Made by a program: the position numbers and the translations under genes
Shown here: piece after piece, positions 1-5,663 of the stretch
How the letters are laid out: the number at the start of each line of letters is the position of its first letter
How positions within the stretch are numbered: position 1 is the stretch's first letter
The notes under the pieces: model-generated
The model's database searches: none
What the model was told of the DNA's origin: nothing
The model's input: the letters and a program-made list of their open reading frames with translations, nothing else
Assembly (NCBI GenBank): GCA_020846105.1
Contig: JADLEN010000115.1
Coordinates: 1-8,436 of the forward strand
Length of the DNA stretch: 8,436 nt
DNA from: Chitinophagaceae bacterium
GTDB lineage: Bacteria; Bacteroidota; Bacteroidia; Chitinophagales; Chitinophagaceae
Direction of reading: 5' to 3'

Positions 1-1
1 A

Positions 2-1519
2 GTTTTAAAAAAATTAAAAATTGACAATATTAATTTTGGTGCGGCTACCGGTAGCCAATGGATACAAACCAATGGCACCGAAATACAATCTTATTCTCCT
101 GTTGACGGCAAATTAATTGCCGCTGTCAAAATGACAACAAACGAAGAATATAATACCGTAATCAATTCAGCACACACAGCATTCGAAGAATGGAAAACCT
201 GGCCAGCACCTAAGCGTGGCGATGTTGTGCGTCAAATTGGTGATGCGCTCAGAGAAAATAAAGAAGCACTTGGCAAACTTGTATCCTACGAAATGGGCAA
301 AAGCCTACAAGAAGGTATGGGCGAGGTACAAGAAATGATAGACATTGCAGATTTTGCAGTTGGTCTTTCTCGCCAACTTTATGGCCTTACCATTCAAAGC
401 GAGCGCCCAAACCATCGTCTTTTCGAGCAATGGCACCCAATAGGCGTTGTAGGTATTATCAGCGCTTTCAATTTTCCGGTTGCCGTTTGGAGCTGGAATA
501 CGTTTCTTGCCTGGGTATGCGGCAACACTTGCGTTTGGAAGCCATCTGAAAAAACGCCCATCACTGCCATCGCATGTCAAAAACTAATTGCAGCTATTTT
601 TGCAAAAAACAACGTACCCGAAGGCGTAAGCTGCTTAGTAATCGGCGACAGAATTACTGGTGAAATGATGAGCAACGATACCCGCTTACCGCTCATTTCG
701 GCTACGGGTAGCACACGCATGGGCAAGGCTGTGGCATCTGCAGTGGCGGGCCGTCTTGGTCGTTCTTTATTAGAGTTGGGCGGCAACAATGCCGTTATTA
801 TCTCAGAAAATGCCGACTTAGATATGGCACTTGTGGGTTGTGTATTTGGCGCTGTAGGCACTGCAGGTCAGCGATGTACCACTACACGCAGGCTTATTAT
901 CCATGAAAATGTTTACGAAGATTTTAAAGCCAAAATGGCCAAAGCTTATTCGCAATTGCGCATAGGCGACCCATTGGATCAAAACAACCACGTGGGCCCA
1001 TTGATAGACAAAGACGCTGTTGCGGCTTACCTCAATACTATTGCTGAAGCAAAAAAATCGGGAGCCAAAACTATAGTAGATGGTGCTGTGTGCGAAGGTG
1101 CTGGATATGAAAGTGGCTGCTATGTAAAACCATGTATTTATGAAGTAGAAAATCATTGGCCAATTGTGCAGCACGAAACTTTTGCACCTATACTTTATAT
1201 TATGAAATACAAAACCCTTGACGAGGCAATTGCATTACAAAATGGTGTGCCACAAGGCTTGTCTTCAGCAATTATGACTTTAAATATCCGTGAGGCCGAA
1301 CTATTTTTGTCGGCAAAAGGAAGTGATTGTGGCATTGCCAACGTAAATATTGGTACTAGCGGTGCCGAAATTGGCGGTGCTTTTGGCGGCGAAAAAGAAA
1401 CTGGTGGTGGCCGTGAAAGTGGCTCTGATAGCTGGAAAGCCTACATGCGCCGACAAACAAACACGATAAATTATGGTGCTACCCTACCCTTGGCACAAGG
1501 CATAAAATTTGATTTCTAA
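2..1519 (+). CDS. amaB: Aldehyde dehydrogenase family 7, L-aminoadipate-semialdehyde dehydrogenase type (5' partial)
   Basis: This is a cytosolic NAD(P)-dependent aldehyde dehydrogenase of the ALDH7 (antiquitin/AmaB) type. The family oxidises L-2-aminoadipate 6-semialdehyde (in equilibrium with piperideine-6-carboxylate) to 2-aminoadipate in lysine breakdown. The first in-frame ATG is at 131, but the frame is open back to base 2, and those 43 extra codons contain family-typical residues (GAATGSQW, then SYSPVDGKLIA), so the true start lies just left of the window. About 505 codons are visible against a usual length near 510. Visible landmarks are the SAFNFPVAVWSWN region, WKPSEKTP, SATGSTRMGK, the general-base Glu in LLELGGNN, the catalytic Cys in GQRCTTTRR (codon 875-877), HETFAPI, and the family-typical C-terminal run GGAFGGEKETGGGRESGSD. 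The gene ends before a strong terminator, so it is transcriptionally separate from efp. Family assignment is secure. The exact substrate and the symbol follow from the family, because no other lysine-catabolism gene is visible. Confidence 0.93.
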   Translation, partial: VLKKLKIDNINFGAATGSQWIQTNGTEIQSYSPVDGKLIAAVKMTTNEEYNTVINSAHTAFEEWKTWPAPKRGDVVRQIGDALRENKEALGKLVSYEMGKSLQEGMGEVQEMIDIADFAVGLSRQLYGLTIQSERPNHRLFEQWHPIGVVGIISAFNFPVAVWSWNTFLAWVCGNTCVWKPSEKTPITAIACQKLIAAIFAKNNVPEGVSCLVIGDRITGEMMSNDTRLPLISATGSTRMGKAVASAVAGRLGRSLLELGGNNAVIISENADLDMALVGCVFGAVGTAGQRCTTTRRLIIHENVYEDFKAKMAKAYSQLRIGDPLDQNNHVGPLIDKDAVAAYLNTIAEAKKSGAKTIVDGAVCEGAGYESGCYVKPCIYEVENHWPIVQHETFAPILYIMKYKTLDEAIALQNGVPQGLSSAIMTLNIREAELFLSAKGSDCGIANVNIGTSGAEIGGAFGGEKETGGGRESGSDSWKAYMRRQTNTINYGATLPLAQGIKFDF

Positions 1520-1541
1520 ATTACTTGAAATCAACTAATAT

Positions 1542-1577
1542 AGAAACCGATTGAAATGAAGATTTCAATCGGTTTCT
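1542..1577 (+). terminator. Hairpin terminator after the aldehyde dehydrogenase gene
   Basis: A perfect 16-bp stem (1542-1557 pairing with 1562-1577) closes a 4-nt loop (GAAG) 22 nt after the stop codon. The stem ends in U-rich sequence (TTTCTTAATTC) on the + strand. Position and geometry fit a Rho-independent terminator for the upstream gene. Confidence 0.85.
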
Positions 1578-1606
1578 TAATTCAAACAAATTAGCTGATT
1601 TACGCT

Positions 1607-1636
1607 TTTACTTTTTAGCATTAATCACTACATTTG
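1607..1636 (+). promoter_or_regulatory. Candidate Bacteroidota-type promoter for the efp-accB-accC operon
   Basis: TACATTTG at 1629-1636 is an exact match to the Bacteroidota -7 consensus TAnnTTTG. A TTTA at 1607-1610, 18 nt upstream, could stand in for the -33 TTTG. It lies between the preceding terminator and the efp start at 1674, giving a leader of roughly 35 nt. This is motif evidence only; the -33 element is imperfect. Confidence 0.45.
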
Positions 1637-1673
1637 CCAACAAATAATATCCTTTTTTAAGTAAACAACATTT

Positions 1674-2240
1674 ATGGCATCTACAGCAGACATACGCAAT
1701 GGCTTAATCCTCAAAATTGACGGTAGCCTATATTCCGTTATTGAATTTGGTCAAAACAAAACAGCTCGCGCAGCAGCAAAAGTTTGGGCAAAGCTCAAAG
1801 GAGTGGACAACAACCGTACAATAGAACAAACTTGGAACTCTGGCGAAACAGTACACCCAGTAAGAGTAGAGCGTAGAAACTATCAATTTCTTTACAAAGA
1901 CGAAAGTGGTTTCAATGTGATGGACACCGAATCTTTTGAGCAAATAGTAATTTCAGAAAAAATGATCGACCGTCCAGAATTATACAAAGATGGTCAAGAG
2001 TGTTTTGTACTTGTAAACACAGAAACAGAATTGCCCCTCACTATAGAATTGCCTGCCAACGTGGTAATGCAAGTAACCTACACAGAGCCTGGTATGAAAG
2101 GCGATACAGCAACACGCACCCTCAAAGCGGCAACTGTAGAAACAGGTGCTACAGTAATGGTACCCTTGTTTGTAAACGAAAATGACACTATCAAAATAGA
2201 CAGCAAAACAGGTGCCTATATAGAGCGCGTAAAGGCTTAA
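1674..2240 (+). CDS. efp: Translation elongation factor P
   Basis: EF-P binds ribosomes stalled at consecutive prolines, between the P and E sites, and promotes peptide-bond formation. The 188 residues match the usual length and three-domain layout: an N-terminal KOW-like domain (about 1-63), a first OB domain beginning near VRVERRNYQFLYKD (63-76), and a C-terminal OB domain containing the signature TEPGMKGDTAT (137-147) and ETGATVMVPLFVNE. The start ATG at 1674 gives the normal N-terminus MASTADIRNG. The domain I loop that normally carries the modified residue reads NKTARAAAKVWAKL (28-41). Its tip residue is Arg32, where E. coli has Lys34 in VKPGKG. This resembles the arginine-type loop of Pseudomonas EF-P (NKSGRNAAVV, Arg32) more than the lysine type. 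The gene leads a tight operon: accB begins 43 nt downstream with no terminator between. Confidence 0.96.
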   Translation: MASTADIRNGLILKIDGSLYSVIEFGQNKTARAAAKVWAKLKGVDNNRTIEQTWNSGETVHPVRVERRNYQFLYKDESGFNVMDTESFEQIVISEKMIDRPELYKDGQECFVLVNTETELPLTIELPANVVMQVTYTEPGMKGDTATRTLKAATVETGATVMVPLFVNENDTIKIDSKTGAYIERVKA

Positions 2241-2283
2241 TTTGATTAATTTTTAATTTACTTTAAAAAAAAGAATTTCACAA

Positions 2284-2760
2284 ATGGAATACAAGCAAAT
2301 ACAAGAGTTGGTAAAAATGATCAACAAATCCAATATCAGCGAACTTAGTATCAAAGATGGTGAATTTGAAATCACTATAAAACAAGAAAACGGACTCACT
2401 GGCACACCAGTATACGCAGCACCTATGCCTATGGCAATGCCTGCACCTGTAGCAGCCACAGCACCTGTAGCGCCAGCTACACCCGCAACTACCGAAGCTG
2501 CACCTGCAAGCAACGACAAGTTGCACACCATCAAATCGCCAATGATAGGCACATTTTACCGTAGCCCATCGCCAGACAAACCTGCCTTTGTAAATGTTGG
2601 AGATGAAGTAAAACCAGGCCAAACTTTGTGTATCGTAGAAGCAATGAAATTGTTCAACGAAATAGAATGTGAAATTAGCGGCAAAATAGTAAAAGTATTG
2701 GTAGACGAATCCACTCCTATCGAGTACGACCAGCCAATGTTCCTTGTCGAGTTGAACTAA
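2284..2760 (+). CDS. accB: Biotin carboxyl carrier protein of acetyl-CoA carboxylase
   Basis: AccB carries biotin between biotin carboxylase and carboxyltransferase in the first committed step of fatty-acid synthesis. The 158 residues show the standard plan: an N-terminal helical and beta region (about 1-36), a flexible Ala/Pro-rich linker with Met-Pro repeats (about 41-76), and the biotinyl domain (79-158). The biotin attachment motif EAMKLFNEIE places the biotinylated lysine at residue 122. The segment YRSPSPDKPAFVNVGDEV (92-109) corresponds to the protruding thumb typical of AccB, separating it from lipoyl domains and from decarboxylase-type biotin proteins. It lies 43 nt after efp and 60 nt before accC, so co-transcription is likely. 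Carboxyltransferase genes accA and accD are not in the window, as is usual when they lie elsewhere. Confidence 0.96.
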   Translation: MEYKQIQELVKMINKSNISELSIKDGEFEITIKQENGLTGTPVYAAPMPMAMPAPVAATAPVAPATPATTEAAPASNDKLHTIKSPMIGTFYRSPSPDKPAFVNVGDEVKPGQTLCIVEAMKLFNEIECEISGKIVKVLVDESTPIEYDQPMFLVELN

Positions 2761-2820
2761 TTTACACTGAAATCAATTGTTATTTCAGCATTCCGTTTAT
2801 TGTTTTCAAAAAGATTTTAA

Positions 2821-4158
2821 ATGTTTAAAAAAATACTCATTGCCAACCGTGGCGAGATAGCCTTGCGCGTTATCCGTACCTGTCGCGAGATGGGCATCAA
2901 AACAGTAGCCGTATATTCTACCGCAGACAAAGACAGCCTGCACGTAAAATTTGCCGACGAAGCAGTGTGTATCGGCAAGCCCGCTAGTAGCGACTCTTAC
3001 CTCAATGTACCTGCAATAATGGCTGCTGCCGAAATCACCAATGCAGATGCCATACATCCCGGTTATGGTTTCCTTGCCGAAAACGCAAATTTTGCAGAAA
3101 TCTGCGGCAAATACAATATCAAATTTATAGGCCCAACTGCCGATATGATTCGTAAAATGGGCGATAAAATTACCGCCAAAGAAACGATGATTGCCGCAGG
3201 TGTGCCCTGCGTACCAGGCTCGGGCGGCTTGCTCGAAAGCGTAGAGCACGCCCTGAAACTAGCACCAGAAGTGGGCTACCCTGTAATACTCAAAGCTACT
3301 GCCGGTGGCGGAGGCAAGGGAATGCGCATAGTATGGAGCGAAGAAGAATTGGAAAAAGCATTCGACAACGCAAAAACCGAAGCTGCTGCCTCTTTCAAAA
3401 ATGATGGTCTTTATATGGAGAAATTCGTAGAAGAACCACGCCATATAGAAATACAAATTGCAGGCGACCAATTTGGTACCGTGTGCCACATGAGCGAGCG
3501 CGATTGCTCTATCCAACGTCGCCATCAGAAATTGGTAGAAGAGTCTCCATCGCCATTTATGACACCAGAGCTGCGCACCAAAATGGGCGAAGCTGCAATA
3601 AAAGCTGCTGCAGCCATCAACTACGAAAGCGTAGGTACCGTAGAGTTTTTGGTAGATAAGCACCGCAATTTTTACTTTATGGAAATGAACACCCGTATCC
3701 AAGTAGAACATTGCGTTACCGAAGAAGTTATCACCTTCGACCTAATAAAAGAACAAATAAAAATAGCTGCGGGCATACCCATTAGTGGCAAAAACTACGA
3801 GCCTACAATGCACGCTATAGAATGCCGTATCAATGCAGAAGACCCTTACAACGACTTCCGCCCGAGCCCAGGACTCATAAAAATACTGCACACACCCGGC
3901 GGGCATGGCGTACGGGTAGACTCGCACATATATGCAGGCTATACCATACCACCCTACTACGATAGTATGATAGCCAAAATAATAGCTGTGGCACAAACCC
4001 GCGAAGAAGCCATCAATACCATGGAGCGCGCCCTGAGCGAGTATGTAATAGAAGGTATCAAAACCACTATCCCTTTTCATCAGCAATTAATGAAAAATGC
4101 AAAGTTTCGTGAAGGCGACTTTACAACTAAATTTATCGAAAGTTTTGAGTTGGAGTAA
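2821..4158 (+). CDS. accC: Biotin carboxylase subunit of acetyl-CoA carboxylase
   Basis: AccC uses ATP and bicarbonate to carboxylate biotin on AccB. The 445 residues match the typical length (about 445-450) and the ATP-grasp architecture. The N-terminal domain starts [21 protein letters not shown] and contains [11 protein letters not shown] (79-88). The glycine-rich ATP lid AGGGGKGMR lies at 161-169. [29 protein letters not shown] (His235 and Lys237) and the metal/biotin-site segment with Glu275, Glu288, Asn290 and Arg292 follow in the expected order. The C-terminal domain has ECRINAEDP and [11 protein letters not shown]. In the conserved string [12 protein letters not shown] a cysteine (residue 298) occupies the position that is proline in E. 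coli AccC; all catalytic residues appear intact. The ATG at 2821 sits 60 nt after accB, and the gene is followed by a strong terminator, so it ends the operon. Confidence 0.97.
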   Translation: MFKKILIANRGEIALRVIRTCREMGIKTVAVYSTADKDSLHVKFADEAVCIGKPASSDSYLNVPAIMAAAEITNADAIHPGYGFLAENANFAEICGKYNIKFIGPTADMIRKMGDKITAKETMIAAGVPCVPGSGGLLESVEHALKLAPEVGYPVILKATAGGGGKGMRIVWSEEELEKAFDNAKTEAAASFKNDGLYMEKFVEEPRHIEIQIAGDQFGTVCHMSERDCSIQRRHQKLVEESPSPFMTPELRTKMGEAAIKAAAAINYESVGTVEFLVDKHRNFYFMEMNTRIQVEHCVTEEVITFDLIKEQIKIAAGIPISGKNYEPTMHAIECRINAEDPYNDFRPSPGLIKILHTPGGHGVRVDSHIYAGYTIPPYYDSMIAKIIAVAQTREEAINTMERALSEYVIEGIKTTIPFHQQLMKNAKFREGDFTTKFIESFELE

Positions 4159-4182
4159 ATCCAATTTCTTAATAAAAAAAAC

Positions 4183-4220
4183 GAAAAGGCTAATTCTTAA
4201 TCAATAGAATTAGCCTTTTC
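4183..4220 (+). terminator. Hairpin terminator ending the efp-accB-accC operon
   Basis: A perfect 15-bp stem (4183-4197 pairing with 4206-4220) with an 8-nt loop begins 24 nt after the accC stop. Its 3' arm ends in CCTTTTC followed by TTTG. Eight consecutive A residues precede the left arm, so the hairpin would also have a long U-tract if read on the - strand. Both flanking genes are on +, so the forward role is the relevant one. Confidence 0.85.
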
Positions 4221-4255
4221 TTTGAAACAAAACCTACCAAAAAATAAACACCACT

Positions 4256-5059
4256 ATGCAAAACAATAATAACTACCTAAGCGTAAATAAAGAATTATGG
4301 AACAAAAGGACGCTTGCACATCTACAATCAGCATTTTATGATGTACCAAGTTTTTTGGACGGAAAATCATCCTTAAACAGTATAGAACTTGCCTTACTGG
4401 GTAATGTGAAAGACAAAAAGATACTACACCTTCAATGCCATTTTGGGCAAGACAGCCTCTCACTTGCAAGGATGGGCGCCGATGTTACCGGCATCGACCT
4501 GTCAGACAATGCAATAGAAGCGGCAAAAAACATGACAACACAAATGAATATTGATGCAAGGTTTATTTGCTGTGACCTTTACCAGCTACCCCAGCATCTC
4601 GACGAACAATTTGATATTGTATTCACAAGTTATGGCACTATTGGCTGGCTACCCGATATAGCACTATGGGCCACCATTGTTGCTCGGTTTTTGAAACCAA
4701 AAGGAACTTTTGTATTTGTAGAATTTCATCCTATAATATGGATGTATGACAATGAAATGGCCAATATTACCTACAGCTACTTTAACAAAGACGCAATTAT
4801 TGAAACAGAAACCAATACCTATGCCGATAAAAATGCAGAAATAAATTTGGCCTGCGTCACTTGGAACCATGGCATTGGCGAAGTGGTAAATAGCTTAATA
4901 AATAAAGGCTTACAAATAGACGACTTGAGCGAGTATGACTATTCGCCTTACAACTGTTTTCCAAACTGCACAGAGGCCGAACCCAAAAAATTTAGGTTCA
5001 TAAACTATGGCAACAAGCTACCCATGGTATATAGTATTAAAGCCACCAAAACAATATAA
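4256..5059 (+). CDS. Class I SAM-dependent methyltransferase, substrate unknown
   Basis: This is a 267-residue cytosolic protein with a Rossmann-type methyltransferase core. Motif I is ILHLQCHFGQDSLSLARMGA (56-75), with Cys-His in place of the usual small residues before the Gly. The acidic residue that would hold the SAM ribose is Asp81 in VTGIDLS. Motif II is CCDLYQLP (105-112), followed by FDIVFTSYGTIGWLPD (119-134) and the strand segment FLKPKGTFVFVEFHP (145-159). The C-terminal third (about 165-267) is less conserved and probably forms the substrate lid. No signal peptide or membrane segment is visible. It sits alone, behind the accC terminator and before a repeat-rich gap, so context gives no substrate. 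Methyltransferase assignment is firm; a small-molecule substrate is an inference from the fold type. Confidence 0.88.
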   Translation: MQNNNNYLSVNKELWNKRTLAHLQSAFYDVPSFLDGKSSLNSIELALLGNVKDKKILHLQCHFGQDSLSLARMGADVTGIDLSDNAIEAAKNMTTQMNIDARFICCDLYQLPQHLDEQFDIVFTSYGTIGWLPDIALWATIVARFLKPKGTFVFVEFHPIIWMYDNEMANITYSYFNKDAIIETETNTYADKNAEINLACVTWNHGIGEVVNSLINKGLQIDDLSEYDYSPYNCFPNCTEAEPKKFRFINYGNKLPMVYSIKATKTI

Positions 5060-5149
5060 ACTAGCCACAATTGGTGGGTATGAAAACATTAAAAGAACCC
5101 ATACGTGGCTGCTACTCCTAGCGTGGCTTGCAGATTACAAATCCGCTTT

Positions 5150-5300
5150 ATACCAATTTAACAACAAAAAGGCTTAGTGATCTTTGTGCTTTTTTCTCTG
5201 TGTTCTTTGTGGTTAATTTCCTACCACAAAAGACTCAAAGCTTATTCACAAAGACCTTTCGCGAATAATGAATTGAGTAAATTTGATGTTAAATTGGTAT
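5150..5300 (+). repeat. Nested inverted-repeat element in the intergenic region
   Basis: An exact 14-bp inverted repeat bounds the element: ATACCAATTTAACA at 5150-5163 and its reverse complement at 5287-5300. Inside lie two further nested pairs, TCTTTGTG (5181-5188) with CACAAAGA (5247-5254) and TTTGTGGT (5206-5213) with ACCACAAA (5223-5230). The left half contains CTTTGTG twice plus one CTCTGTG. The whole could fold into a long interrupted stem. No protein is encoded. It may be a small non-autonomous mobile or REP-like element; CTTTGTG-type intergenic repeats are familiar from Bacteroidota genomes, from memory and unverified. The flanks show nothing further apart from an imperfect hairpin at 5063-5110. 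Confidence 0.6.
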
Positions 5301-5336
5301 TATTTGTTGTTTGGGATGCGCTGAGCTAAGTTCCGA

Positions 5337-5441
5337 ACAGCGAGTGTTTCTTCAAGTGTTGCTAATGCTTCTTCAGTCGTTGCTAATACTTCTTCAAGTG
5401 TTGCTAATACTTCTTCAGTCGTTGCTAGTCTGTCGAAATCG
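5337..5441 (+). repeat. 21-bp tandem repeat, about four to five units, with a 42-bp higher-order period
   Basis: Three clear units begin GTTGCTAAT and are followed by GCTTCTTCA or ACTTCTTCA; they lie at 5358-5378, 5379-5399 and 5400-5420. A degenerate unit precedes them (5337-5357) and a decayed one follows (5421-5441, only GTTGCTA kept). Unit ends alternate TTCAAGT, TTCAGTC, TTCAAGT, TTCAGTC, so the array is really a duplicated 42-bp dimer. The period is a multiple of three: the + strand would read Ser/Val/Ala/Asn/Thr heptads and the - strand heptads such as LATLEEV and LATTEEA. Neither frame has a convincing start, so I call a repeat and not a gene. Confidence 0.75.
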
Positions 5442-5663
5442 TTCGCCCTTGATGGTGTTGAGGCGGCAGCTTTGAAGTATAGCCTCTGACAGAAACCAAA
5501 TATGGCAAAACAGAAGTGGGCAAAGGCTGCCACAAAGGTAGCTAAGGCTGGTTTTGGGGGTGGAGCGCTGCTAATAGTATGCAAATATATTTTTTGCTTG
5601 GGGCTTGTGTGGTGGTGGGGAAATAGTATTTTTGGGAACTATAGAAAAGCCAATATTGCCTTT
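5442..5663 (+). other. Open but probably untranslated extension upstream of the type IIG gene
   Basis: The reading frame of the downstream restriction gene is open back to an ATG at 5502, with an in-frame TGA at 5487-5489. The extra 54 codons would begin MAKQKWAKAATKVAKAG and contain a hydrophobic stretch (ALLIVCKYIFCLGLVWWWG) that could span a membrane. Neither fits a cytosolic restriction enzyme. The nuclease-domain sequence begins immediately after the later ATG at 5664, and a promoter-like motif lies inside this extension. The same frame upstream of the TGA covers the tandem repeat, so this segment may be the decayed end of an older gene or part of a repeated element. I see no other gene here. 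Confidence 0.5.
5604..5634 (+). promoter_or_regulatory. Candidate promoter for the type IIG restriction gene
   Basis: TATTTTTG at 5627-5634 matches the Bacteroidota -7 consensus TAnnTTTG exactly. CTTG at 5604-5607, 19 nt upstream, is a one-mismatch -33 TTTG. Transcription would start around 5640, giving a leader of roughly 25 nt before ATG 5664 and excluding the ATG at 5502. This is motif evidence only. Confidence 0.4.

Noticed and set aside
131..133. ATG 131 as the true start of the aldehyde dehydrogenase
   Set aside because: The frame is open and family-like (including SYSPVDGKLIA) back to base 2, so the gene is truncated by the window edge.
2000..2185. Small plus-strand frame within efp
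   Set aside because: It is fully inside efp in another frame, with no recognisable features.
2767..2788. Hairpin between accB and accC (CTGAAAT / ATTTCAG, 8-nt loop)
   Set aside because: The 7-bp AT-rich stem has no U-tract, and accB and accC are expected to be co-transcribed, so it is not a credible terminator.
5063..5110. Possible terminator after the methyltransferase gene
   Set aside because: AGCCAC/GTGGCT and GTATG/CATAC pair, but a 9-nt bulge and a large loop interrupt the stem and no U-tract follows.
5337..5441. CRISPR-like array
   Set aside because: Units are contiguous 21-bp direct repeats with no spacers, and no cas genes are present.
5300..5584. Minus-strand open frame with Leu/Ala/Thr/Glu heptads across the tandem repeat
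   Set aside because: Its start is TTG (plus-strand CAA at 5582-5584), it overlaps the leader of the restriction gene, and the heptads follow simply from the 21-bp repeat. No family resemblance was seen.
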